From positions 1 through 42,228 of the forward strand of contig DEIA01000049.1 of the NCBI GenBank assembly GCA_002352225.1: a DNA stretch of 42,228 nt, in the 5' to 3' direction. The position numbers and the translations under genes are program-made. This document shows, in pieces, positions 24,321-30,987 of this stretch (positions within the stretch are counted from its first letter, which is position 1; every line of letters starts with the position of its first letter). Below the pieces are notes generated by a model. That model did not search any database and had not been told where the DNA came from. It saw only the letters and a list, made by a program, of their open reading frames with translations. The stretch is from Flammeovirgaceae bacterium UBA2786. Lineage in GTDB: Bacteria > Bacteroidota > Bacteroidia > Cytophagales > Cyclobacteriaceae.

Positions 24321-25228
24321 TTCGAATTCAATTCATTTTTTTTGTTAGCCCTAATCAATAAGAAAATAAAGAAAGGCGCCCCTACAAGAGCCGTAACTAC
24401 ACCAATCGGCAACTCGGAAGGTGCTACAAGGGTGCGGGCAAGTAAATCAGCAAACAATAATAACACAGGGCCACCCAACAACGAGGCCGGTAATACCAAC
24501 CGGTTATCAGCCCGAAAAATTACCCGTACCAGGTGGGGAATGGTTAATACACCCTCTATCCCACCTAATGCCTGCACACCATTTTCAAACATGAGTAGAA
24601 AATCGGCTTTTGATGTAATAAGAGTTTCGGTGTTTAATGGTTTATACCCCTCTACACCGCTAACTGCCGGTACGGCTCCAACATATTTCAGAATCTCCGA
24701 AAAGGTATTTGTACCTGCTATGTTTAATGCATTCTTATCGCGATTGAATACACACAGCACGCGTGGAGTGGTATTTGACCGGGCAACAATTTTTTTTACC
24801 TCCGCTAATTCTCCTTCAATTTTCGCTATCAGTTTAACTCCTTCTGTATTTCGATTAAGCGCTACGGCTATTCTCTGAATCAGGTCTTTGGTGCCTTCAA
24901 AAGAAAACGTGCGTTCTATTGCTACTACTGTTATGCCTGCCGATTTAATCTGTTCAATTACTTCAGCTTTAACATAGTCGGCTTCAACAATAAACAAGGT
25001 TGGCTTAAGACTGATAATGCCTTCGGCACTAATGCTGGTGCGATAGCCGATGGAGGGAAGTTTTTGGATTTCGGCTGGGTATAAACTGGTTCTATCAGAG
25101 GCTACAATTTTTGAGCAATCGCCAAGGGCACATACGGTTTCGGTTATAGCACTGCCAGCTGTTATTATTCGCTGGCCATTGGCTGAGATTGCAACCACCA
25201 GGAATACTATTTGAATTAAAGCCTTCAT
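24317..25228 (-). CDS. HmuT haem-binding protein fused in frame to the last segment of HmuU permease (internal deletion)
   Basis: 303 residues. Residues 1-about 228 are a haem/cobalamin-type periplasmic binding protein: signal peptide (to about residue 18), 'ITAGSAITETVCALG', 'VASDRTSLYPAEIQKLPSIGY' and 'FLLMFENGVQALGGIEGVL'. From I230-P231-H232 the sequence switches to the C-terminal end of a FecCD-type permease: 'PHLVRVIF', 'LVLPASLLGGPVLLLFADLLART' and 'LPIGVVTALVGAPFFIFLLIR', the last two membrane helices of about ten. The usual last 50-60 residues of HmuT and roughly the first 250 of HmuU are absent. The join falls where both proteins have a similar short 'G(V/L)...P' stretch. Result: probably non-functional for transport, although the frame is intact. 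Operator and promoter lie upstream. Confidence 0.85.
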   Translation of the reverse strand: MKALIQIVFLVVAISANGQRIITAGSAITETVCALGDCSKIVASDRTSLYPAEIQKLPSIGYRTSISAEGIISLKPTLFIVEADYVKAEVIEQIKSAGITVVAIERTFSFEGTKDLIQRIAVALNRNTEGVKLIAKIEGELAEVKKIVARSNTTPRVLCVFNRDKNALNIAGTNTFSEILKYVGAVPAVSGVEGYKPLNTETLITSKADFLLMFENGVQALGGIEGVLTIPHLVRVIFRADNRLVLPASLLGGPVLLLFADLLARTLVAPSELPIGVVTALVGAPFFIFLLIRANKKNELNSK

Positions 25229-25230
25229 TG

Positions 25231-25247
25231 TTTAGATTATTTCTAAA
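25231..25247 (-). promoter_or_regulatory. Iron-box-like operator at the hmuT'-'hmuU start
   Basis: TTTAGATT-A-TTTCTAAA, a 15 of 17 match to the TTTAGAAT-A-ATTCTAAA palindrome seen at 25649-25665, lying two bases upstream of the ATG. A further half site TTTAGAAT (about 25270-25277) overlaps the promoter spacer. The 7-1-7 layout resembles Fur/PerR-family boxes. The regulator is inferred, not seen. Confidence 0.6.
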
Positions 25248-25254
25248 TAATGCG

Positions 25255-25285
25255 CAAATGAACTTACTATTTAGAATTAATCCAA
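25255..25285 (-). promoter_or_regulatory. Likely promoter of the hmuT'U'-hmuV-hmuS operon
   Basis: On the - strand, TTG (25285-25283), 20 bases, then TTCATTTG (25262-25255), a 7 of 8 match to TAnnTTTG. The expected start of transcription falls at the edge of the operator 25231-25247, so repressor binding there would block the operon. Confidence 0.5.
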
Positions 25286-25325
25286 GTTAATGAAGGGAAA
25301 ATAACCGCAGATGGCGATCAGGTTT

Positions 25326-25646
25326 CTAATTAAGAATCTGGCGGGCTTGCCACACTATTTGAAGTTGCCCATAAAGAATCTCCATATCCTCCAATTCTTT
25401 CGAATTGAAGGTAATAAATAGGTTTTCGAGGGGACTTTTGTAAATACGGTCCTGCCCGTTTGCCAGTAGAAAATGGAAATCGGGGTTATCCCGGTTTTGC
25501 AAAACCCAATCGAAGAACCAGACCAGGTGATCTTCTGAAAAGGTGATCAGCAAATTATTGAAGGCAAAATTGTACTCTTTACAACCCGTACATTGACCAA
25601 TATAGCCCCTGGGGCACTCGGCTATGATATTAAAATTGCAACTCAT
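25326..25646 (-). CDS. Small cysteine-containing hypothetical protein (DUF6686-like), iron-box controlled
   Basis: 106 residues, starting MSCNFNIIAECPRGYIGQC. Four cysteines in the first 22 residues (C3, C11, C19, C22, with C19-x2-C22) could hold a metal; the rest is a compact alpha/beta segment without a signal peptide, so it is probably cytoplasmic. It resembles a small Bacteroidota family of unknown function (DUF6686-like, from memory and not verified). Context: it lies between the hmuY/receptor unit and the hmuT operon, and has the best iron-box palindrome in the window covering its whole leader. An iron- or haem-linked role is therefore likely, but the activity is unknown. Confidence 0.75.
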   Translation of the reverse strand: MSCNFNIIAECPRGYIGQCTGCKEYNFAFNNLLITFSEDHLVWFFDWVLQNRDNPDFHFLLANGQDRIYKSPLENLFITFNSKELEDMEILYGQLQIVWQARQILN

Positions 25647-25668
25647 TGTTTAGAATAATTCTAAACAA
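25646..25668 (-). promoter_or_regulatory. Perfect 23-bp iron-box-like palindrome covering the leader of the cysteine-rich gene
   Basis: Arms TTGTTTAGAAT (25646-25656) and ATTCTAAACAA (25658-25668) around a single central A. It runs from the -7 element to the start codon. Its core TTAGAAT-A-ATTCTAA differs from the PerR-type TTATAAT-n-ATTATAA at one position per half site, hence a Fur-family-type regulator is suspected. Confidence 0.7.
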
Positions 25669-25673
25669 ATATA
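25666..25673 (-). promoter_or_regulatory. -7 element of the cysteine-rich gene
   Basis: On the - strand TATATTTG, a perfect TAnnTTTG match. It overlaps the operator palindrome by three bases, placing the operator at the transcription start. No -33 TTG found at normal spacing. Confidence 0.6.
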
Positions 25674-25886
25674 AAATGGCAGAAGTAAACTCGCTTTTGG
25701 TTTTATGTGCCTTAATAACCTTAGCAGGAATAAATGTGTCCTTCAAAGTTGTTGTTCAGATTCGTGCATAGGTGTGTGCATTTATGAAAACCAAAACAGC
25801 ACATTGATGTAAAAATTTCGAATGGAGACGGTTTTTCAACCTGGCTCGATTTTTCTGCCGGCTGTGTATTCCTAAATTAGTAACTG

Positions 25887-26087
25887 ATGAGAGTTTTTTT
25901 ATCGCTGGCACTTTGGTTCATTCTGCTGGTTTTATGCTGGCCATTGGCTTTACTGCTGCTTTTTCTGTTTCCCATTGTATGGCTTATCCTGTTGCCTTTC
26001 CGGATAATTGGTTTTACACTGGACGTTGTATTCAGTTTGATAAAAGCTATTTTGTTATTCCCGTTTAAACTGATAAAGGCGATCTAA
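25887..26087 (+). CDS. Small hydrophobic membrane protein
   Basis: 66 residues, almost entirely hydrophobic: MRVFLSLALWFILLVLCWP starts a first membrane segment, followed by 'LLLLFLFPIVWLILLPFRIIGF' and an amphipathic C-terminal part 'VVFSLIKAILLFPFKLIKAI'. No family recognised. It ends two bases before the stop of the converging DUF3817 gene. The compact placement and clean hydrophobic pattern support it as real, but no clear promoter is seen and it could be a chance frame. Confidence 0.55.
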   Translation: MRVFLSLALWFILLVLCWPLALLLLFLFPIVWLILLPFRIIGFTLDVVFSLIKAILLFPFKLIKAI

Positions 26088-26089
26088 TC

Positions 26090-26392
26090 TCACTCAGCTT
26101 CCAGTTCAAGTTGTCTTTTCTTTAACGACTTATCTAACCAAAACGTGCCAGCCGGAATAATTGAAACTGCCAGTGCAATACCCGTATTGAACCAATTCCA
26201 CCTCATAATACTTACTACCGAAAACGCAAGCAGGATATAAGCAATAAACAATACACCATGCGCCCAGCCAACCAGCTTTACCGCTAGCGGAAAACCAAAA
26301 AAATATTTGAGTGGCATAGCAATCAGTAACAAAAGCAGAAATGAGATACCCTCGGCCAGGGCTACTCTTCTAAAAATTTTTAATTCTTTCAT
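26090..26392 (-). CDS. DUF3817 family integral membrane protein
   Basis: 100 residues from ATG 26392 (MKELKIFRRVALAEGISFLLLL). Three membrane segments are visible (about 11-29, 38-60, 70-88), with 'RRVALAEGISFLLL', 'KLVGWAHGVLFIAYI' and 'SIIPAGTFWLDK', which match the DUF3817 family of small bacterial membrane proteins of unknown function. The ATG is directly preceded by a T tract that belongs to the hmuY terminator hairpin, so expression may depend on read-through of that terminator or on a promoter inside it. Confidence 0.82.
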   Translation of the reverse strand: MKELKIFRRVALAEGISFLLLLLIAMPLKYFFGFPLAVKLVGWAHGVLFIAYILLAFSVVSIMRWNWFNTGIALAVSIIPAGTFWLDKSLKKRQLELEAE

Positions 26393-26434
26393 AAAAAATG
26401 CAAAGCTGCCCAAATTTATAATTCAGGCAGCTTT
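26393..26434 (-). terminator. Rho-independent terminator after hmuY, abutting the DUF3817 start
   Basis: On the - strand AAAGCTGCC (26434-26426) pairs with GGCAGCTTT (26410-26402) across a 15-base loop, followed by GCA and TTTTTT (26398-26393), and then immediately ATG of the DUF3817 gene. It lies 19 bases after the hmuY stop. Confidence 0.8.
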
Positions 26435-26453
26435 ATTTATAGGTTATAAAATT

Positions 26454-27902
26454 TTAATCATCCCCCTTTTTTACTAACGCATACTCTATCTGGGGTTTGC
26501 CCCGCTCGCCACCGGTAGTTAAGGCTGTAAACTTAAGCTTATAATAGTTCTCGTCTTCGTCTTTAATAATATAGAAGCGATCTGTTCGAATAGTTGCAGG
26601 GCCACCGGGTCCGCCACCTGTGCGCCAGTTAGTTCCAATCTTCAGTTGGTTTTGCGCTCCAAAAACAAGGGTTGCTAAATCAGCTTCTGAAAAAGCCTCA
26701 TATGATTTTGTGCTGGTTAAGACCTGAACCGTTTCTACCTCGTTACGGTTTTGTAAAATAACGTCAGGGAAATAATATGGTACAGGCCCGCTACCAAAGT
26801 TTGTGGTATTTCCAAAGTGTGTCCATGCAATATCCCAACGGTCGCTCACCGGTTCAACCGGTACGCTTCCTGTGGTAAAACTTACATATTGAAACTCATA
26901 ATCGTCATTCTTGGTAATCTGAATTTCTGAAAACGTGTTTGAGTTTATATCGGCATGCTGCAAGGTATACCCATTACCATTTCTAAGTATGCGTACTTTT
27001 TTCCATCCTAATGACGGGGCCGGAGCACCCACTCCCGAACCACGGTTAATAATATAGACTTTGTTTTCAGATGCCGTAGCTGACACTTGCATTATTGCAG
27101 TCTTGGTTAAATCACCGGTAGGGTCATCAATCCAGTTTACAGCAGAAGACACCCACTCTGGAACTTCGTTGGAGGTGATGGCCGCAAAAACCGCATCAAA
27201 GGATAACCGGTTACGTAACACCGCAGTATCGGCATTAGTTACAGTACTCAAATCAGTTTTATCTAAGGCATATGCCATCATTCCGTTAGATGAGTTAAGA
27301 ATAACCCGAAACTCATCATCTGTATAAAATCCAAGATCCCATGATGTGCGTGCAACGGCTGTTTGGCGATTAGCACTTAGGTCAATAAAAACTTTGTTAG
27401 CAAATGTTGCACCCCCTCCATTTATTTCCATTATTCCCGAAGCTGCTACTATTTCGGCAAATGAAAGCTCCAGCTGATTGTTCGCACCAATAACTAACGA
27501 GGCTGGTACATTCGTAATGGTAAACTCTAAAGATTCATCTCCATCAAACAAGGCTATTTCTGTTTTTGTAACAGTAAATGATACTTCAGTGCTTCCTGCT
27601 GCTACCGGAATGGTTATAACATTCGCAACTGCTGCTGGGGTAGTAGTGTAATCTGTGTTGTACAAAAGTCCCTCTTCCTCAATACTAATTGTCACTTGTG
27701 TGGTTTCTGTTGCTGCACGCGAAAGGATAAGGGTAATATCCAGTTCTGTTTCTGTTTCCGCAATACCTAATTCGGCAGACTGAAACGCAATAATATTCTC
27801 AGGCAACTCCGGATCTTCTTTACAGGAAGAAAAAAATACCAGCGCCCCAATGGCCACTGCACTTAAACTACTTTTAAAAAACGTACTCATTTTATTAAAC
27901 AT
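26454..27902 (-). CDS. hmuY: HmuY-family haem-binding lipoprotein with N-terminal Calx-beta-like domain
   Basis: 482 residues. The start ATG (27902) overlaps the receptor stop by one base (TAATG); an ATG four codons later is possible. A lipobox 'ALVFFSSC' puts a lipidated Cys near residue 27. Residues about 35-150 look like a Calx-beta domain ('LDITLILSRAATETTQVTISIEEEG', 'TEVSFTVTKTEIALFDGDESLEFTITN'). From about 155 to the end is an HmuY-type beta domain: 'NKVFIDLSANRQTAVARTSWDLGFYTDDEFRVIL' and later 'RWDIAWTHFG'. HmuY of Porphyromonas gingivalis takes haem from host haemoproteins and passes it to HmuR. This version is about twice as long because of the extra domain and loops. Confidence 0.85.
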   Translation of the reverse strand: MFNKMSTFFKSSLSAVAIGALVFFSSCKEDPELPENIIAFQSAELGIAETETELDITLILSRAATETTQVTISIEEEGLLYNTDYTTTPAAVANVITIPVAAGSTEVSFTVTKTEIALFDGDESLEFTITNVPASLVIGANNQLELSFAEIVAASGIMEINGGGATFANKVFIDLSANRQTAVARTSWDLGFYTDDEFRVILNSSNGMMAYALDKTDLSTVTNADTAVLRNRLSFDAVFAAITSNEVPEWVSSAVNWIDDPTGDLTKTAIMQVSATASENKVYIINRGSGVGAPAPSLGWKKVRILRNGNGYTLQHADINSNTFSEIQITKNDDYEFQYVSFTTGSVPVEPVSDRWDIAWTHFGNTTNFGSGPVPYYFPDVILQNRNEVETVQVLTSTKSYEAFSEADLATLVFGAQNQLKIGTNWRTGGGPGGPATIRTDRFYIIKDEDENYYKLKFTALTTGGERGKPQIEYALVKKGDD

Positions 27903-29950
27903 TATTTAGTTAAGGAATAAGAAACACTTAGAAAATAAGACCGGCCATAGCCAATAGGGCGCGCACCACCACTTGTATGAGCGCCAGTAGCTACTGCTGT
28001 AGAATTGATACTGGTAACATTAAAGAGGTTTCTAGCCCCGGCCGTTACAGAAATAGCCTTACCAAAATCTTTTAGAATAGTAAAATCGGCCCAATGAAAG
28101 GCTGATTGCTGCGCCAACCGCGCCACCTGATTACCGTTTTCTGTTGTCAACTCAAAGAATGGTGTAATACCTGTAAACTTGTGGTAGAGCGAGAATTTTA
28201 AACCAACACCCGGAATGCGATACGATCCGGAAGTAGTAATCTCTGGCGACCATTGAAATTCTTCCGTATCGGTAAAGTTTTCGCTGTATGGATTGAAGCG
28301 TGCTGTAAGGGCATAACCTGCATTAACTTCCCACACATTGCCTTTCAACGAATTGCTCCAGGTAAATCCCTTCGTTTTATACTGGTCAATATTAAGATAG
28401 GTGGTAAGAAGGTTGTTACCTGGTTTCTGACCGTAACCAATCATATTTTCAACATAGTTATAGAAGCCGCCCACCACGGTTGATAACTTTATTCTGTCGT
28501 CATCAATCAGTTTCCAATTAAATGAAGCATTCATACTATGTGAGAGTTCAGACTCCAGGTTAGGATTACCTTCAATAGAATGACTGGCATCAAAAAAATC
28601 AAAATACAACTCGCGCAAAGATGGGGCACGGAAACCACGCCCATAAGACAGCCGGATATCCTGTTTTTCGCTTAATTTTATTTTTGTATTAACCGATGGA
28701 ATAACCGGGGGGGCAGTGTATACAGAATTATAGACAGACCGAATTCCCGGCCTGATCTGCAACCATGAATTAATGCTCCATTCTGCCGAAACAAAGACAG
28801 CATAATCGCCCATGGTTTGAGTACCCGATTTTATCCGGCCTCCACTTCCGGTTTCATAGTTAAAATCAATACCGGGTTGAAGAGAGAATTTTTCACTCCC
28901 TTTATATTGAAACGTACTGCGTATTGTAACACCATTAAACTTTGTTAAATCTTGCAGGCCCGGCCCTAACGCAAGGCTGCTTCTGTTAGTAGATTCATCC
29001 ACCGTAGTGGTCTGCGTTTCGCGGTTATAATGGGTGTATGACAACACCCCGTTAAAGCTAAGCCGGTTAGTAAACTCATGCGAGCCCTGCACCTGCTGCA
29101 TAAGCCGGTTGGTGTAATACGTTTGATCAAGCGCCTCTCCATTTGTAAAAGCCCCCGGGTTGTAGATATCTTCAAAGAGGTAATCGGCCCGGTAGTACAC
29201 ATCCGATTTTTCTTTTCCATAACCCACCAGTCCACTGGCCAGATATTGCGTTTTGGGGTGCCATTGTTTATCGCGACCGGCTGCGTTCCCCTGCCAGCCA
29301 CCAAAATAATTACGGTTAAAATCGGCACGCGTGCGCCAATTGTTTTTAGAAAACCCTATGCCAATGCTTTCATTATGAATACCCTCGCTCCAGCCATACT
29401 CGTTGCCTACAGTTTCTTCGTGTACTTTAGCTTGCAATTCAAGTTTACCATCTATTGTTTTTTTGGTAATGATGTTGATTACTCCGGCCAGTGCATCGGC
29501 ACCATACACAACCGACATGGGCCCTTCAATAATTTCAATGCGCTCAATTGCATTTACATTCAGTTGATTGATATTAATTTCATTTGAGGTGCCCTGTCTG
29601 CCTACCATGGGTACGCCATCAATAAGCACTTTTACATTTTGCCCGGCCAGGCCTTGCAAAGAAAGGTTAGACCCACCCAAAGCCAGATCTTGCGAAAAGC
29701 GAATATTAAGCTCTGTATTTAAAACATCCTGCAGGCGCACTGCACCCCGGGCAGCAATTCGCTCAAGCGGAATGGTTTTAACCTGATAAACTGATTTGCG
29801 CGCACTCTGCGGTTCGAACTGGCCGGTAATCACAACCTCGTCCAGTAAAGAGGTTTTTATGCTGTCGCCTTCCTGCCCCTTCAATACAAAGGGAAATGCC
29901 AGGAGAAACAAAACGAATAATTCTTTCACAGGTGCAAATGTTGGAATCAT
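27902..29950 (-). CDS. hmuR: TonB-dependent haem receptor (HmuR-like)
   Basis: About 682 residues from ATG 29950; a GTG at 29929 gives an even tidier signal peptide (VKELFVLFLLAFPFVLKGQ) and places the start after the operator, so the exact start is open. A plug domain (about 35-160) shows 'DEVVITGQFE', 'LQDVLNTELNIRF', 'VLIDGVPMVGRQG' and 'IEIIEGPMSVVYGADALAGVINIITKK'. The rest is a beta-barrel. FRAP (440-443) and NPNL (462-465) boxes with H457 between them are the signature of bacterial outer-membrane haem receptors. It would import haem across the outer membrane using TonB energy, with HmuY encoded directly downstream and overlapping by one base. Confidence 0.9.
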   Translation of the reverse strand: MIPTFAPVKELFVLFLLAFPFVLKGQEGDSIKTSLLDEVVITGQFEPQSARKSVYQVKTIPLERIAARGAVRLQDVLNTELNIRFSQDLALGGSNLSLQGLAGQNVKVLIDGVPMVGRQGTSNEININQLNVNAIERIEIIEGPMSVVYGADALAGVINIITKKTIDGKLELQAKVHEETVGNEYGWSEGIHNESIGIGFSKNNWRTRADFNRNYFGGWQGNAAGRDKQWHPKTQYLASGLVGYGKEKSDVYYRADYLFEDIYNPGAFTNGEALDQTYYTNRLMQQVQGSHEFTNRLSFNGVLSYTHYNRETQTTTVDESTNRSSLALGPGLQDLTKFNGVTIRSTFQYKGSEKFSLQPGIDFNYETGSGGRIKSGTQTMGDYAVFVSAEWSINSWLQIRPGIRSVYNSVYTAPPVIPSVNTKIKLSEKQDIRLSYGRGFRAPSLRELYFDFFDASHSIEGNPNLESELSHSMNASFNWKLIDDDRIKLSTVVGGFYNYVENMIGYGQKPGNNLLTTYLNIDQYKTKGFTWSNSLKGNVWEVNAGYALTARFNPYSENFTDTEEFQWSPEITTSGSYRIPGVGLKFSLYHKFTGITPFFELTTENGNQVARLAQQSAFHWADFTILKDFGKAISVTAGARNLFNVTSINSTAVATGAHTSGGARPIGYGRSYFLSVSYSLTK

Positions 29951-29956
29951 TCTAAA
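29940..29956 (-). promoter_or_regulatory. Iron-box-like operator at the haem receptor start
   Basis: TTGGAAT-C-ATTCTAA (29941-29955), one half-site mismatch from the TTAGAAT-n-ATTCTAA core found twice near hmuT and the cysteine-rich gene. It covers the ATG at 29950 and lies 11 bases upstream of the alternative GTG start. It is the third copy of this motif in the haem locus. Confidence 0.55.
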
Positions 29957-29998
29957 TAATAAATACCCGTTTAAGTACAATTAATGACCTTTAAAAAA

Positions 29999-30033
29999 TT
30001 TGATTATGCTTAAACTAAAATTTGGTATTTTTG
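29999..30033 (+). promoter_or_regulatory. Promoter of the AraC-family regulator
   Basis: TTTG (29999-30002), 23 bases, TATTTTTG (30026-30033), the latter a perfect -7 match. The ATG at 30091 is 57 bases downstream, giving a leader of about 50 bases that contains a TGACATATGTCA palindrome. Confidence 0.6.
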
Positions 30034-30067
30034 AACAAAATCGTATTAAATGAGTTAATTAAACAAG

Positions 30068-30079
30068 TGACATATGTCA
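30068..30079 (+). promoter_or_regulatory. 12-bp palindrome in the AraC-regulator leader
   Basis: TGACATATGTCA is a perfect palindrome 11 bases upstream of the ATG at 30091 and 34 bases after the -7 element. It could be a dimer-binding site or chance; nothing else identifies it. Confidence 0.35.
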
Positions 30080-30090
30080 TTTTTAAAGTA

Positions 30091-30987
30091 ATGATAGATT
30101 TACATACCCGTTCTATTACAGTTGAAAATACCCAAAAAAGTAGCCATAAGATGCTTTTGGAGAAGGAAGATATGGTACTGCAAACCATTGAAAACCCTAC
30201 TGATACGTGGGATGAGCATACTATGGTTGTTACCCGCAACATCATCCATTTTTATTTTTGTGTAGATGGCCCTGCCGAGTTCGCTTTTGGTCCGCATTAC
30301 AGCCGGCAAATTGAAAAACAGCGTAACTATTTTTTTTATAACCCCGAGGCTGACTTACCCTTTCAACTAAAACTTGCCCCTGGCGGGCGGCTTGTCATTT
30401 TATCCATTATGTTGGAAAGCCTCCATAAACTTTTCACACACGATGCGCTTCCATTTTTAAAACCCGAAAATGCGAAGACTAAATTTTATGATGAGCGTGA
30501 AATTCCGGCTCAACTGTATGTTGTGCTCAACCAATTGTTTACAATAAGCTTAAGCCCTAATGCCGAGAAGTTATACTACCATGGCAAAACATTAGAATTA
30601 CTGGGGTTATATTTTTCAGAGAAGAAAGCCAATACTGAAAGTTGTCCGTTTCTAAACGATCAGGAAACAGTTCGAAAAATAAAACAAGGCAAAGAGTATT
30701 TATTAAAACACATGGATGCTCCGCCAAGCCTGAAGGAATTGGCAAAAATTGCCGGACTAAATGAGTACCAGTTAAAAGTTGGTTTCAAAGAAATTTATGG
30801 CAATACTGTTTTCGGATATCTCCTGGATCATCGGCTAGATCATTCGCGCATGCTTTTGGATTCGGCCCGCTATCAGGTAAATGAAGTTGCATACCAGATT
30901 GGCTATACTAACCCCAGCCACTTTATTGCAGCCTTCAAGAAGAAGTTTGGGATTACACCCAAAAAATATCTAATGAACAAGCATTAA
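30091..30987 (+). CDS. AraC-family transcriptional regulator (PchR-like)
   Basis: 298 residues from ATG 30091 (MIDLHTRSITVENTQ); the frame is open a little further upstream but lies in the promoter. The N-terminal domain (about 1-190) is a ligand-sensing domain without obvious motif; the C-terminal 100 residues carry two helix-turn-helix units of the AraC/XylS type: 'PPSLKELAKIAGLNEYQLKVGFKEIYG' and 'YQVNEVAYQIGYTNPSHFIAAFKKKFGITPKKYL'. It is divergent from the haem receptor. In many bacteria PchR-like AraC regulators activate an adjacent TonB receptor when iron chelate is present, so activation of hmuR is the natural guess. Its stop overlaps that of the converging HerA-like gene. Confidence 0.88.
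   Translation: MIDLHTRSITVENTQKSSHKMLLEKEDMVLQTIENPTDTWDEHTMVVTRNIIHFYFCVDGPAEFAFGPHYSRQIEKQRNYFFYNPEADLPFQLKLAPGGRLVILSIMLESLHKLFTHDALPFLKPENAKTKFYDEREIPAQLYVVLNQLFTISLSPNAEKLYYHGKTLELLGLYFSEKKANTESCPFLNDQETVRKIKQGKEYLLKHMDAPPSLKELAKIAGLNEYQLKVGFKEIYGNTVFGYLLDHRLDHSRMLLDSARYQVNEVAYQIGYTNPSHFIAAFKKKFGITPKKYLMNKH

Noticed and set aside
24342..24878. A 178-codon open frame on the + strand opposite the hmuT'-'hmuU gene
   Set aside because: It lies antisense to a gene with clear family similarity on the - strand and its translation has no recognisable pattern; a shadow frame.
29078..29587. A 169-codon open frame on the + strand opposite the haem receptor
   Set aside because: Antisense to a well-supported TonB receptor; composition (many His, Ile, Phe runs) is that of a shadow frame.
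30021..30024. TTTG at 30021-30024 as -33 element for the AraC promoter
   Set aside because: Only one base from the -7 element; the TTTG at 29999 has acceptable spacing instead.
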